64,000 nt of DNA from Butyrivibrio hungatei (lineage in GTDB: Bacteria > Bacillota > Clostridia > Lachnospirales > Lachnospiraceae): contig NZ_FMUR01000007.1 of the NCBI RefSeq assembly GCF_900101605.1, positions 1 through 64,000 on the forward strand. The letters run 5' to 3'. Positions within the stretch are counted from its first letter, which is position 1. Every line of letters begins with the position of its first letter. The notes beneath the pieces are model-generated. The model worked only from the letters and a program-made list of their open reading frames with translations, was not told the DNA's origin and did no database searches. This document shows, one piece after another, positions 1 to 8,682 of the stretch. Position numbers and translations under genes: made by a program.

Positions 1-186
1 AGGATACATCATTGTCGGATCATCCTCGCACTGTTTGCCTATAGTGGTCCGCTTTGGGATGTTATATTTCTTATCCGGTTTGTACACCCGTTCATACTCG
101 TAGTTGATGTAGACAACTCCCTTGATTGTCCTGGTGTAAATCTTGCCCTTTTCTGCCGGAATCTTCACCTTGAAATCATAGTACAT
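1..186 (-). CDS. Transposase-like protein, N-terminal part (runs off the window)
   Basis: An open frame starts at the ATG at 186-184 on the minus strand and runs without a stop to the window edge, giving 62 residues that begin MYYDFKVKIPAEKGKIYTR. A purine-rich AGGGAGA lies about 12 nt upstream. From memory, this lysine/tyrosine-rich start (with a later ...NIPKRTTIGK segment) resembles the N-terminus of DDE transposases common in Lachnospiraceae insertion sequences; no catalytic residue is inside the window, so the family is not proven. If it is an IS, its upstream end lies between here and the ferredoxin gene at 449. The rest of the gap (187-448) holds only a hairpin and AT-rich DNA. Confidence 0.5.
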   Translation of the reverse strand, partial: MYYDFKVKIPAEKGKIYTRTIKGVVYINYEYERVYKPDKKYNIPKRTTIGKQCEDDPTMMYP

Positions 187-242
187 TGACCATATATCTC
201 CCTGATAATAAGTATGTATACCTACTCAATTATTATAACAAG

Positions 243-287
243 AAAAGCCCGAAAAATCAACAGATATGCTGAATTTTCCGGACTTTT
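243..287. terminator. Imperfect hairpin, possible terminator
   Basis: AAAAGCCCGAAAAAT pairs imperfectly with ATTTTCCGGACTTTT around a short loop, and the stem is flanked by A and T runs on either side. It could stop transcription in either direction, for example read-through into the transposase-like gene. Confidence 0.4.
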
Positions 288-448
288 ATGCCTAAATTTT
301 CAATTGAGTTTCAAAATCTATTGGAAGTTAAGAATACTTTTCCTTACCAGATAAATTTAAACTGCGTACTTGATATAAAAAATATACTACATATAATAAA
401 AGCATCAGATTCAAAAAACAAGTAAATCTTTTATTAAGGAGAATTTTT

Positions 449-649
449 ATGAGAAAGGCGACTAATGACACAGACAGATGCGTAGCCTGCGGAGTCTGTG
501 CGCTGCAATGTCCGAGGGAAGCGATTGACATTTATAGAGGCATTTATGCGGTTGTTGATGTTTCTAAATGCGTGGGATGCGGTATATGCGAAAAAGCTTG
601 TCCGGCAGGATCTGTAAAAGTAGTGGAGGTGCAAGATGGTATTAAATAA
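449..649 (+). CDS. Small 2x[4Fe-4S] ferredoxin-like protein
   Basis: A 66-residue protein with two CxxCxxC...CP motifs: CVACGVCALQC followed by P, and CVGCGICEKAC followed by P. This is the classic bacterial ferredoxin fold that binds two [4Fe-4S] clusters. It has no signal peptide or membrane segment, so it should act in the cytoplasm as an electron carrier. A clear AAGGAG precedes the ATG. The gene overlaps the next one (a NapH-like membrane Fe-S protein) by 14 nt, so the two are probably translated together and exchange electrons. The partner enzyme is not visible. Confidence 0.88.
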   Translation: MRKATNDTDRCVACGVCALQCPREAIDIYRGIYAVVDVSKCVGCGICEKACPAGSVKVVEVQDGIK

Positions 650-1235
650 GAAAAAGCAATGGTACGACTATCTTTGGATATGGACGATCATTTATTTTGC
701 ACTCGGATTCTTTAATATCTTATTTGCCTGGCTTGGAATGATAGATTTCATACTTCCTCTTATCTTTGCGATAGTCGGTGGAAATAAATGGTTTTGTAAT
801 CACATGTGCGGAAGAGGTCAGCTTTTCTGGGTACTTGGAAGGAATCTTAAGTGCTCGCGAAAAAAGCCGGCGCCTAAGTGGATTTCCTCAAAGTGGTTCA
901 GATATGGATTCCTCACATTTTTTATGACAATGTTTGGAACTATGATATTTCAGACCTATCTTGTGTTCTCGGGAGCGGAGTCGTTTAAGAAAGTAGTAAA
1001 GCTCTTTTGGACATTTAAAGTACCATGGAAATGGGCGTATAATGGAAGTGTCTTCCCCGATTGGGTGGCGCAGTTCGGATTTGGCTTTTACAGCCTTATG
1101 CTGACATCCACTCTGATAGGACTGATAGTGATGGCAATGTACAAAGAGAGAACCTGGTGTTCTTTCTGTCCAATGGGAACAATGACACAGGGCATTTGCA
1201 AGATAAAGGCAAAGAAAGGTAGGGAGAATTTATGA
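636..1235 (+). CDS. NapH/MauN-like membrane 4Fe-4S protein
   Basis: A 199-residue polytopic membrane protein with about four hydrophobic segments (roughly residues 13-45, 88-112, 146-167 and the stretch before the C-terminal motif). Two cysteine motifs resemble the 4Fe-4S_5 / NapH family: CNHMCGRGQLFW near residue 54 and CSFCPMGTMTQG near 180. In that family they lie beside the membrane and are linked to quinol or ferredoxin redox reactions. It is shorter than NapH (about 280 aa) and lacks the usual C-terminal double ferredoxin domain, but the preceding gene encodes exactly such a ferredoxin, so the two may be a split version. It overlaps both neighbours by a few bases, indicating an operon. 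Confidence 0.75.
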   Translation: MVLNKKKQWYDYLWIWTIIYFALGFFNILFAWLGMIDFILPLIFAIVGGNKWFCNHMCGRGQLFWVLGRNLKCSRKKPAPKWISSKWFRYGFLTFFMTMFGTMIFQTYLVFSGAESFKKVVKLFWTFKVPWKWAYNGSVFPDWVAQFGFGFYSLMLTSTLIGLIVMAMYKERTWCSFCPMGTMTQGICKIKAKKGRENL

Positions 1236-1624
1236 CATTAGAAGAAAGAGCTGAGAGGGCTGTGGAGCTTAAGAATTCCGGAATGTATAACTGTGCACAG
1301 GCAGTGACTGCGGCTTTGGCAGATCAGACAGGACTTACGGAGGAACAGCTCAAACAGGTATCTGCCGGATTCTGTGCGGGAATGGGCAATCTTGAAGCAA
1401 CCTGCGGAGCCTTGATTGGTGCAGGAATGATAGCAGGCCTCAAGACAGAAGGCAAAGGAACTCTTGGAGTTACCAGGCAGATTCAGGAAGAGTTTGGCAA
1501 AAGATGCGGTGCATTAAAATGCAAAGATCTTAAGACTGTCACAGACGGCAAGCCATTGTGCCCCTGCGAAGACTGCGTGAGAAATGCGGTTATGATCTAT
1601 GGAGAGACAATGGGCCTGAAATAG
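1232..1624 (+). CDS. C_GCAxxG_C_C family redox protein
   Basis: A 130-residue protein matching the C_GCAxxG_C_C family: it has NCAQAV, then FCAGMGNLEATCGALIGAGM, RCGALKCKDL and a C-terminal PCEDCV. The cysteine spacing is the family signature; members are thought to bind a metal or redox cofactor, but no reaction is established. The start overlaps the end of the NapH-like gene by 4 nt (ATGA) and follows AGGGAG, so ferredoxin, membrane Fe-S protein and this protein form a tight three-gene unit. That arrangement suggests a membrane-linked electron-transfer function (inference). Confidence 0.82.
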   Translation: MTLEERAERAVELKNSGMYNCAQAVTAALADQTGLTEEQLKQVSAGFCAGMGNLEATCGALIGAGMIAGLKTEGKGTLGVTRQIQEEFGKRCGALKCKDLKTVTDGKPLCPCEDCVRNAVMIYGETMGLK

Positions 1625-1665
1625 GGAGAAAAGAGATAAAAAAATTGAGGAAAAGGATAAAGATA

Positions 1666-2334
1666 ATGTATAAGAATATTGACATGACAACATATCCGAG
1701 GAAGGAACATTTCGATCATTTTCGCAACATGGAATATCCGTTTGTGACGATGACGGTTCAGGTTGATATCTCGGATTGGATAAAAAGGCTTAAAGAAGCG
1801 AAATATCCTCTTTTTCTTTGTTTCCAGTATGCGGTTGCGCGCGCGGCCAACAGTGTTCCGGAGTTTAGGCAAAGGATTGAGGGAGACGGGATCATAGAAT
1901 ACGATTATTGCAATCCTTCATATACTGTGGCGCTTCCCGATGAGACATACAGATATTGCATGGTCAACACGAATCAGCCTCTTAATGACTATCTGGCAGA
2001 AGCAAAGATAAAGCAGGAGAAAGCCCTTAATGCGGAACATTTGGAGGAAGAGGGAGAAGCTCGAAGCCACCTGTTTACATCTTGTGTTCCGTGGCAGGAT
2101 TTTACAGGGGGAACTATGCCTTATCCCGATTCGAAATTCTCAATACCGAATGTTGTCTGGGGCAAATACAAGACGGAGAAGTATCTTGCACTTGAAGATG
2201 GCAAAGTTACAGAAAAAGAAAAGACAACCATACCTGTAGTTGTTTTTGTAAATCATGCGCTTATTGACGGCCTGCATATATCCAAGTTCTATGCGAACCT
2301 GGATGCGGAACTTTCCGGAATGCAATTTAAGTAG
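1666..2334 (+). CDS. Chloramphenicol acetyltransferase-like acyltransferase
   Basis: A 222-residue protein of CAT-family length (usually 210-220). The C-terminal motif NHALIDGLHISKF corresponds to the CAT active site HHxxxDGxH: the catalytic His (His197) and structural Asp are kept, but the first His of the pair is Asn. The N-terminal SDWIKRLKEAKYPLFLCFQY also matches the family. CAT-like enzymes move an acetyl or acyl group from acyl-CoA to a hydroxyl; many Firmicute paralogues do not confer chloramphenicol resistance, so the substrate is unknown. The ATG at 1666 was chosen because AAAAGG precedes it and the protein then begins like other CATs; an upstream in-frame extension overlaps the previous gene and is unlikely. 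Confidence 0.82.
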   Translation: MYKNIDMTTYPRKEHFDHFRNMEYPFVTMTVQVDISDWIKRLKEAKYPLFLCFQYAVARAANSVPEFRQRIEGDGIIEYDYCNPSYTVALPDETYRYCMVNTNQPLNDYLAEAKIKQEKALNAEHLEEEGEARSHLFTSCVPWQDFTGGTMPYPDSKFSIPNVVWGKYKTEKYLALEDGKVTEKEKTTIPVVVFVNHALIDGLHISKFYANLDAELSGMQFK

Positions 2335-2378
2335 TTTATTAGAATGTAGTTTTTAAAGGAAACAGTAATTGAAAAAGA

Positions 2379-2422
2379 AAGAGTGATCATCCTAATTAAT
2401 AAAGGGTGGTCACTCTTTTTTT
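2379..2422. terminator. Rho-independent terminator between convergent genes
   Basis: AAGAGTGATCATCCT pairs with AGGGTGGTCACTCTT around an AT-rich loop and is followed by a T run on the plus strand and, through the A run on the left, by a T run on the minus strand. It can end both the redox operon and the minus-strand GNAT gene. Confidence 0.85.
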
Positions 2423-2423
2423 C

Positions 2424-2954
2424 TTAAGTGTTTTTTCGTTTTGCCTCGAGAATTATCATATCTTTCCGTTCGCCGTCGGTACATTCGACGTCATGTAAAA
2501 TCATGCATGGGAGCATTCCTGCTTTTATGTGAATAACAAGTGAGGGAATATTGTCACAAAAGATACTGCTGATTATCCTGTCGACTTCGAATTTTTCAAA
2601 GCCGAGTTCCATACTAAGCTGCGCGGTTTCTTTTCCGTATCCTTTTCCGATGGTATCATCTTCACCGATGAACAGGCCGTATTCAATCTGTCTGTCGGAA
2701 AGCTTGTAATCTTTAAAAACAACGGAACCGATAGCGCGGTCATTGTTGTTAAGTTCGCATATCATGTATTGGAATACGTTTTTGGTCTGTACTTGCTCTT
2801 TGTAGTATTTCTGCTGAGCTTCGAGAGAGAATTTTTCGCGGTAAACATAGCGTTCTCTCACTCTTTCGTTATTTCTCCATTCAACGATCTTTTCACAATC
2901 ATCGATTTTCATTTTCCTGAGGCCGATTGTCTTCCCTACGATGTCGTATTTCAA
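2424..2954 (-). CDS. GNAT family N-acetyltransferase (RimJ/RimL-like)
   Basis: A 176-residue GNAT protein. The N-terminal IGLRKMKIDDCEKIVEWRNN is typical of the RimJ/RimL/SpeG branch, and IGKGYGKETAQL near residue 100 is the acetyl-CoA pyrophosphate-binding motif A (R/Q-x-x-G-x-G/A with a lysine variant). The substrate cannot be told from the sequence. It starts at a TTG at 2954; GGAGG lies 10 nt upstream. It is a single gene, divergent from the ABC transporter operon that follows. Confidence 0.8.
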   Translation of the reverse strand: MKYDIVGKTIGLRKMKIDDCEKIVEWRNNERVRERYVYREKFSLEAQQKYYKEQVQTKNVFQYMICELNNNDRAIGSVVFKDYKLSDRQIEYGLFIGEDDTIGKGYGKETAQLSMELGFEKFEVDRIISSIFCDNIPSLVIHIKAGMLPCMILHDVECTDGERKDMIILEAKRKNT

Positions 2955-3031
2955 TTTATGTCTACCTCCATAATTTACAATGGTAACACGTAATAAGGTG
3001 TCGGTAAAGGATTTTGCAAACTTCCCGATAA

Positions 3032-3061
3032 TTGCGATATTGGCTTAACATGTTGTAAAAT
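3032..3061 (+). promoter_or_regulatory. Probable sigma-70-type promoter for the first amino-acid ABC operon
   Basis: TTGCGA at 3032-3037 and TAAAAT at 3056-3061 are separated by 18 nt. They lie about 50 nt before the proposed permease start. Confidence 0.5.
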
Positions 3062-3113
3062 TGATGATTATATGGTATTTTTCATTAGGAATTTACTGGG
3101 AGAAGTTGATTGT

Positions 3114-3803
3114 ATGAAAGAATGGTTTGCTAAACTGGCTGAGGATTTCAGTCGTTGTTTCATTGAGGAAAACAGATACATGATGCTTATAGACGGTATC
3201 GGAGTGACTGTTAAGGTATCGCTCGTTGCCGTTGTTATAGGTATTTTGATAGGTTTTTTGATCGCTATGTGCAACATGTCTTCTAATAAAATACTGAAGA
3301 CTATCGGCACAATATATACGGATGTCATAAGAGGAACACCTTCCGTTACACAGCTTATGATTATCTATTTCGTTGTATTTGCAAGCGTCCGTTGGCCTAA
3401 GTGGATCATCGCGGCGATCGCATTCGGAATAAATTCGGGTGCTTATGTTTCTGAGATTGTCCGCGCAGGTATTCAGTCGATTGATAAAGGACAGACCGAA
3501 GCGGGCAGATCGCTTGGTCTCAACGCAAGACAGACACTGATGGGAATCGTTGTCCCACAGGCTATCAAGAATATTTTTCCCGCACTTTGCAATGAGTTTA
3601 TCGTTCTTATAAAAGAAACTGCCATCGTCGGATACGTTGGTCTTATGGACATTCAGAAGGCGGGCGATTTCATAAAGAGTTCTACATTCCTGGCATTTAT
3701 GCCTTTGATCGGAACGGCCGTAATCTATTATGTTCTGATCAAGCTGCTGACACTTGCACTTAAGAGAGTTGAGAATACTCTTCGTAAGTCTGATGTACGA
3801 TGA
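3114..3803 (+). CDS. Polar amino-acid ABC transporter permease
   Basis: A 229-residue inner-membrane permease of the HisM/GlnP family. It has an N-terminal transmembrane helix after a short cytoplasmic stretch, about five helices in all, and the loop that docks to the ATPase ([29 protein letters not shown]), with the family EAA-type pattern. The ATG at 3114 was preferred to the one at 3072 because GGGAGAAG lies upstream of it and none lies before 3072. It is followed closely by an ATPase and then a binding lipoprotein, so a complete importer is encoded. The likely substrate is a polar amino acid; which one is not decided by sequence. Confidence 0.88.
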   Translation: MKEWFAKLAEDFSRCFIEENRYMMLIDGIGVTVKVSLVAVVIGILIGFLIAMCNMSSNKILKTIGTIYTDVIRGTPSVTQLMIIYFVVFASVRWPKWIIAAIAFGINSGAYVSEIVRAGIQSIDKGQTEAGRSLGLNARQTLMGIVVPQAIKNIFPALCNEFIVLIKETAIVGYVGLMDIQKAGDFIKSSTFLAFMPLIGTAVIYYVLIKLLTLALKRVENTLRKSDVR

Positions 3804-3813
3804 GGAGAATGCC

Positions 3814-4545
3814 ATGAGTGATATGATTGAAGTAAAGAATCTTAAAAAGAAATTTGAAAACTTGGAAGTTTTAAACGGCATCACCACTTCCATTAAACAG
3901 GGCGAAGTGGTAGTTGTCATAGGTCCCTCGGGCTCAGGTAAGAGCACATTTTTGCGCTGCCTTAACAGACTTGAGGAGATCACAGACGGTGAGGTTTTCC
4001 TTGATGGGCAAAAGATAAACGATCCTGCGACGGATATCAACAAGATCCGTCAGAAGATGGGAATGGTATTCCAGCATTTCAATCTTTTTCCGCATATGAC
4101 TATCATGGACAATATCACCTATGCACCGGTCAAGCTCGGCAAGATGACTAAGCCCGATGCACAGAAGAAGGCACTTGAGTTACTTGAGAGAGTCGGCCTT
4201 GCAGAAAAAGCCGGCAATTATCCCGTTCAGCTTTCCGGCGGACAGAAGCAGCGTGTTGCTATTGCAAGAGCGCTTGCGATGGAACCGGAAGTAATGCTTT
4301 TTGATGAACCTACATCAGCACTTGATCCCGAGATGGTAGGAGAAGTTCTTGATGTTATGAAGAGACTTGCAGAGACAGGAATGACGATGGTTATCGTTAC
4401 TCACGAGATGGGATTTGCAAGGGAAGTTGCGAACAGAGTTCTTTTCATGGATGAGGGAGTCATCATGGAGGAAGGAACTCCGGAACAGATATTCAGCCAC
4501 CCGACCTGCGACAGAGCAAAGTTGTTCTTGAGCAAGGTCTTATAA
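3814..4545 (+). CDS. Polar amino-acid ABC transporter ATP-binding protein
   Basis: A 243-residue ATPase of the GlnQ/HisP type with Walker [11 protein letters not shown]-loop ([12 protein letters not shown]), signature [15 protein letters not shown], Walker [14 protein letters not shown] and switch His (VTHEMGFA). It powers uptake by the preceding permease. The ATG at 3814 follows GAGGAG; an upstream in-frame extension would overlap the permease gene. The order permease-ATPase-binding protein is compact (10 and 26 nt gaps). Confidence 0.92.
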   Translation: MSDMIEVKNLKKKFENLEVLNGITTSIKQGEVVVVIGPSGSGKSTFLRCLNRLEEITDGEVFLDGQKINDPATDINKIRQKMGMVFQHFNLFPHMTIMDNITYAPVKLGKMTKPDAQKKALELLERVGLAEKAGNYPVQLSGGQKQRVAIARALAMEPEVMLFDEPTSALDPEMVGEVLDVMKRLAETGMTMVIVTHEMGFAREVANRVLFMDEGVIMEEGTPEQIFSHPTCDRAKLFLSKVL

Positions 4546-4571
4546 ATACAAAGGCAAAAAGGGAGATAAAA

Positions 4572-5324
4572 ATGAAAAAGAGAATATTGTCAGTTGCACT
4601 TATTTTGGTAATGGGTATCCTTGCACTTACAGGATGCGGTTCTTCGTCTTCAGACAAGATCGTGTTTGGAACAAATGCGGAATTCCCGCCTTTTGAGTTC
4701 AAATCAACAAACGGTGTTATTGATGGTTATGACGGAATCGACATGGCTATCGCAGCCAAGATCGGTGAGAATGCAGGAAAAGAAGTTGAGATTGCCAACA
4801 TGGAATTCGATTCACTTCTTGTTGCCATTCAGAACGGTCAGATCGACGCTGCAATTGCAGGTATGACTGCTACGGAAGAGAGAGCCAAGACAGTTGATTT
4901 CTCAACTCCTTACTATACAGCAACACAGGTTATGGTTGTAAAAGAGGGTTCTGATATCAAGACTGCCGCTGATATGGAAGGTAAATCAATTGCGGTTGTT
5001 CAGGGATATACAGGTGAGACTGTTGTAAAAGATCTCGGATATCAGTACGAAGCATTCAAGAAAGGAACAGAGTGCATCCTTGAGCTTGTAAACGGTAAAT
5101 GTGATGTGGTTGTTATTGATTCAGCAACTGCAAAAGATTATGTCGGAGACAACGAAGGTCTTGTTATCGTAGAAGATCCGAGTGCTTTTGAGTCTGAGGA
5201 ATATGCTATCGCAGTTAAGAAGGGTAACACAGAGCTTCTTAATACTATCAACGAAGCAATCGATAAGATGCTCGCTGACGGAACAATTTCAGAGTTTGCA
5301 GCAAAGTATGCCGATGCTGAATAA
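4572..5324 (+). CDS. Amino-acid ABC transporter substrate-binding lipoprotein
   Basis: A 250-residue family-3 solute-binding protein. The signal peptide ends with the lipobox LTGC (Cys22), so it is anchored to the outside of the cytoplasmic membrane. The mature part shows the family signature GTNAEFPPFEF, GYDGIDMAIA and IAGMTATEERAKTVDFS. The conserved Arg in the last motif binds the amino-acid carboxylate. It is the last gene of the importer operon and is followed by a terminator hairpin. Confidence 0.92.
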   Translation: MKKRILSVALILVMGILALTGCGSSSSDKIVFGTNAEFPPFEFKSTNGVIDGYDGIDMAIAAKIGENAGKEVEIANMEFDSLLVAIQNGQIDAAIAGMTATEERAKTVDFSTPYYTATQVMVVKEGSDIKTAADMEGKSIAVVQGYTGETVVKDLGYQYEAFKKGTECILELVNGKCDVVVIDSATAKDYVGDNEGLVIVEDPSAFESEEYAIAVKKGNTELLNTINEAIDKMLADGTISEFAAKYADAE

Positions 5325-5338
5325 GAATTTTAGATGAT

Positions 5339-5377
5339 CACAGGGCTGTCGCTATAGCGGCAGTCCTGTTTGCTTTT
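5339..5377 (+). terminator. Terminator after the first ABC operon
   Basis: ACAGGGCTGTCGC pairs with GCGGCAGTCCTGT over a TATA loop, followed by TTTGCTTTT. Confidence 0.75.
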
Positions 5378-5456
5378 AAAGATTCATTGTATATTGTCCT
5401 GCTATAAAGTAAAATTTAGAATAGCGAGAAATTATAATGCATAAGGAGGAAATTGT

Positions 5457-6140
5457 ATGAACTATTCAATTAGCGGTGACAGTTTACCGGTTCTTAAGGT
5501 GCAACTGGGGCAGGGCGAAAACATTCAATGCGAAGCAGGCGCAATGTCCTGGATGGATGAAGGTATTCAGATGCAGACCAATGCAGGTGGAATCGGTAAG
5601 ATGCTTGGAAGAGCTTTTACAGGTGAAGGTATGTTTCTAAATACATATGTTGCTGAACGTGCCGGCGAGATCGCCTTTGCTTCTAAATTTCCCGGATCTA
5701 TCCGCGCGGTGGAGATTTCCGAAGGAAATGGTCTGATCGTGCAAAAGGGCTCCTATCTTGCAACCGCAGGTAATGTGAATTCAGAAGTTTTTTTCCAGAA
5801 AAGACTTGGAAAAGGCTTGTTTGGTGGTGAAGGTTTTCTTATGAGAAGATTTACCGGATCCGGAATAGTATTCCTTGAGATTGACGGATCTGCTCATGAA
5901 TACGAGCTTGCACCCGGCCAGACAAAGGTGATTGATACAGGTAACCTTGCAGCAATGTCAGAGTCTTGTTCTATAGATATCAGGACTGTACAGGGAGTTA
6001 AAAATATTCTCTTTGGAGGAGAAGGATTCTTTAATACAGTTGTTACCGGCCCCGGTAAGGTGGTATTACAGTCAATGCCTATATCTACAATGGCCATGAA
6101 GTTATATCAGTATATGCCATTTACTACATCAAGTACCTAA
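5457..6140 (+). CDS. TIGR00266 / AIM24 family protein
   Basis: A 227-residue cytoplasmic protein of the TIGR00266 (AIM24-like) family. The start NYSISGDSLPVLKVQL and the segment CEAGAMSWMD match the family, as do the glycine-rich turns GKMLGRAFTGEGMF and LFGGEGFL that mark the trimeric beta-prism. The biochemical function of the family is not known; a membrane- or stress-linked role is only suggested. There is a strong AAGGAGG before the ATG. It stands alone between two terminators. Confidence 0.85.
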   Translation: MNYSISGDSLPVLKVQLGQGENIQCEAGAMSWMDEGIQMQTNAGGIGKMLGRAFTGEGMFLNTYVAERAGEIAFASKFPGSIRAVEISEGNGLIVQKGSYLATAGNVNSEVFFQKRLGKGLFGGEGFLMRRFTGSGIVFLEIDGSAHEYELAPGQTKVIDTGNLAAMSESCSIDIRTVQGVKNILFGGEGFFNTVVTGPGKVVLQSMPISTMAMKLYQYMPFTTSST

Positions 6141-6193
6141 AGTGTCTAAAAAAGCAATCAGCAGAAAATAGACAGGTAAAAGACAACTACAAT

Positions 6194-6244
6194 AAAAAGG
6201 CGAACTCCCGAGCTCAGAATAAGTTCGAGGGTTCGCTTTTTTAT
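6194..6244. terminator. Bidirectional terminator
   Basis: GCGAACTCCCGAGCT pairs with AGTTCGAGGGTTCGC, with an A run to the left and a T run to the right. It lies between the convergent AIM24-like gene and panD. Confidence 0.85.
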
Positions 6245-6253
6245 TTACGTATT

Positions 6254-6646
6254 TTATGTCATATCTGAAAGTTTTCCGTGCTTCTCATATCTTGTGATGC
6301 GCGCCGGTTTGTTGGATTCATCCACAAATACTACGGTAGGTTTGTGAGTCTTGGCTTCCTGTGAATCAACCGTGCAGTAGGACATGATTATCACATTGTC
6401 GCCGACGCAAACTTGTCTTGCGGCCGCGCCGTTAAGGCAGATCATTCCGCTTCCCGCTTCTCCTGCAATGGTGTATGTCTCGAAGCGGTTTCCGTTCTGT
6501 ACATCGACAATCTGAACCTGCTCGTATTCAAGGATTCCCGCAGCTTCCATAAGAGAGCTGTCGATGGTGATACTTCCTATATAATCAAGCTCGGCATGAG
6601 TTACGGTCGCACGATGAATTTTTCCTTTTAACATGGTTATATTCAT
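6254..6646 (-). CDS. panD: Aspartate 1-decarboxylase (proenzyme)
   Basis: PanD makes beta-alanine from L-aspartate for pantothenate synthesis. The self-cleavage site YIGSITID is present; with the start chosen here the cleaved Gly24-Ser25 bond matches the E. coli numbering, and Ser25 becomes the pyruvoyl group. The start at 6646 ([14 protein letters not shown]) is backed by AGGAAGG about 7 nt upstream. An in-frame ATG at 6664 overlaps the panC stop as TGATG and would add six residues. The length of 130 aa is usual. It is the last gene of panB-panC-panD. Confidence 0.93.
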   Translation of the reverse strand: MNITMLKGKIHRATVTHAELDYIGSITIDSSLMEAAGILEYEQVQIVDVQNGNRFETYTIAGEAGSGMICLNGAAARQVCVGDNVIIMSYCTVDSQEAKTHKPTVVFVDESNKPARITRYEKHGKLSDMT

Positions 6647-6663
6647 ATGCACATCCTTCCTCA

Positions 6664-7515
6664 TCAGGCCAAAGAGTCAACGAAGAAATTGTCGATGAGT
6701 CTTGTCTTTCCTATATAAACAGCAAGTGCTGTAAGGATAGGACCTTCGATCGTTTCAACGGGCTGAAGTTTTTCAGAATCTACAAGTTCTACATAATCAA
6801 TCTTGGCAAGAGGCTCGGATTCGATTATCTCTTTAATCGTAGCGACAACTTTCTTTGCACTTTTTTCACCGCTTCTGACCATTTCTTCGCCCTTTGTAAG
6901 TGCTTTGTGAAGGATCAGAGCGGCGCTTCTTTCTGCCTGATTCAGATAGGTGTTCCTTGAGCTCTTGGCAAGTCCGTCTTTTTCCCTTATGATGGGGCAG
7001 CCGATGATCTCTATGTTGTAGTTGAGGTCGGAAACCATCTTGCGAACAATTGCAAGCTGCTGATAATCTTTTTCTCCAAAGTATGCTCTGTCTGCTTCGG
7101 CGATATTAAACAGCTTGGTTACAACCGTGCAGACTCCGTTAAAGTGAGTTGGTCTGCTCTTTCCGCAAAGTCCCTTGGAAAGTGTATCTACTCCTACATA
7201 TGAAAAGAAGTCGTCGCTGTACATTTCTTCCGGATTGGGATGGAAGATAAGGTCTGTTCCGAGCTCATCACACATTCTGCAGTCTGTGACAAAGTCCCTG
7301 GGATAAGTCGCAAGGTCTTCATTTGCACCGAATTGTATCGGGTTTACGAAGTCACTTACGATAACTTTGTCATTTTCTTCGACGGCTCTTTTTATCAAAC
7401 TTGCGTGACCTTCATGGAGATATCCCATTGTGGGAACGAGTCCTATGGAGTATCCTGATTTCTTCCATTCTCTTACTTTTTCTTTTACTGTATCTATTGT
7501 ATTGGCTATTATCAT
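6664..7515 (-). CDS. panC: Pantothenate synthetase (pantoate-beta-alanine ligase)
   Basis: A 283-residue enzyme that joins pantoate and beta-alanine using ATP. The nucleotide-binding motif [14 protein letters not shown] and the [11 protein letters not shown] and [10 protein letters not shown] segments are diagnostic of PanC. It lies between panB and panD; its stop touches the first possible panD ATG. It is cytoplasmic. Confidence 0.96.
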   Translation of the reverse strand: MIIANTIDTVKEKVREWKKSGYSIGLVPTMGYLHEGHASLIKRAVEENDKVIVSDFVNPIQFGANEDLATYPRDFVTDCRMCDELGTDLIFHPNPEEMYSDDFFSYVGVDTLSKGLCGKSRPTHFNGVCTVVTKLFNIAEADRAYFGEKDYQQLAIVRKMVSDLNYNIEIIGCPIIREKDGLAKSSRNTYLNQAERSAALILHKALTKGEEMVRSGEKSAKKVVATIKEIIESEPLAKIDYVELVDSEKLQPVETIEGPILTALAVYIGKTRLIDNFFVDSLA

Positions 7516-7543
7516 TTGTTTGTCCTCTCTATGATGTTATTCC

Positions 7544-8401
7544 TTATATGGCCTGTGCCTGAGGCGCAGAATCAAGATCGATGGCTTCAATAACTTCGTC
7601 GTCGATTCCAAAAGAGTGCTCCTTTGCAGGGTATGAGCCGCCTTTTACAGCTTTGTCGTAAGCGCTGAAAGCATCCTTCATTTCTTTTCCAATCTGTGCG
7701 AACTGCTTTACAAATTTTGGCTTGATACCTTCGAACATGCCAAGCATATCCTGATAAACAAGTACCTGTCCGTCGCATCCGGCACCTGCGCCTATTCCAA
7801 TCGTAGGAATGGTCAGACGTTTTGTTATAAGTGTTGCAAGTTTTTCGGGAATACATTCGAGAACTACCATGAATGCGCCGGCTTTCTCTACTGCGAGTGC
7901 ATCTTCGAGAATCTGCTTTGCCTGCGCTTCGTTTTTGCCTTGTACTTTGAAACCGCCAAAGGCATTGACCGACTGAGGAGTCAGTCCAAGATGTGCGACC
8001 ACGGGGATGTCTGCTTTGGTGATTGCTTCAATCTGCTCACAGACTTTAGCTCCGCCTTCAAGCTTAACTGCCTGAGCGTGGCCTTCCTTCATTAATCTGC
8101 CGGCATTCATGACGGCATCATAGATAGATGTCTGATATGACAAAAATGGCATATCAGCGATAAGAAAGGTGTTCTTTAAACCTCTTGATACGGCTCTTGT
8201 ATGATGGATCATATCCTCCATTGTAACTGGAAGAGTGTCATCATAACCAAGCATGGTCATTCCGAGGGAATCACCTATCAGCACTGTGTCTACGCCTGCC
8301 GCTTCCATAAGGCATGCGGTTGTGTAGTCGTAGCATGTGAGCATGCTGATTTTCCTACCTTCAAGCTTTTGTTGCTGTAACGTAGTTACTGTCTTTTTCA
8401 T
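7544..8401 (-). CDS. panB: 3-methyl-2-oxobutanoate hydroxymethyltransferase
   Basis: A 285-residue PanB, which transfers a hydroxymethyl group from 5,10-methylene-THF to ketoisovalerate to give ketopantoate. [30 protein letters not shown] and [10 protein letters not shown] are family signatures, and [15 protein letters not shown] lies near the C-terminus. It is the first gene of the panBCD operon. panE is not in this window. The 281-bp gap upstream holds a small inverted repeat (CCTTGACTGTTCAAGG at 8426-8441) on this side and the sulfur-type promoter on the other. Confidence 0.96.
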   Translation of the reverse strand: MKKTVTTLQQQKLEGRKISMLTCYDYTTACLMEAAGVDTVLIGDSLGMTMLGYDDTLPVTMEDMIHHTRAVSRGLKNTFLIADMPFLSYQTSIYDAVMNAGRLMKEGHAQAVKLEGGAKVCEQIEAITKADIPVVAHLGLTPQSVNAFGGFKVQGKNEAQAKQILEDALAVEKAGAFMVVLECIPEKLATLITKRLTIPTIGIGAGAGCDGQVLVYQDMLGMFEGIKPKFVKQFAQIGKEMKDAFSAYDKAVKGGSYPAKEHSFGIDDEVIEAIDLDSAPQAQAI

Positions 8402-8603
8402 TTTTTTACCTCTTTTCCATATAAGCCTTGACTGTTCAAGGTCTCATTGTTTTAGGGTTTCGATGTAACTATAGCAGACATCCCTTCTATATTCCAGCAT
8501 TAATTGACGAAGGAGCGTTTGCATGCGGAAGCGAAGCGGGTAGCAGAGCGCACTTTTTCGGATATAACCGCAGCCTATCAGAAGATATAAAGATATCCTA
8601 TCG

Positions 8604-8642
8604 TAAAACCTATTGACCTGATAGGCAAATAGAAGTAATATT
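8604..8642 (+). promoter_or_regulatory. Promoter with overlapping inverted-repeat operator (copy 1)
   Basis: TTGACC (8614-8619) and TAATAT (8637-8642) are 17 nt apart. The inverted repeat CCTAT-N7-ATAGG (8610-8626) covers the -35 box. The whole segment is nearly identical to the one at 38567-38605 in front of the sulfhydrylase gene, next to an Rrf2-family regulator, which suggests shared repression. Confidence 0.75.
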
Positions 8643-8682
8643 TGTTCATCGATTACGGAAACGAAACGAGGAGAAACACATT

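Noticed and set aside
1558..1665. N-terminal extension of the CAT-like protein
   Set aside because: It overlaps the previous gene in another frame and lacks an RBS; ATG 1666 fits family length.
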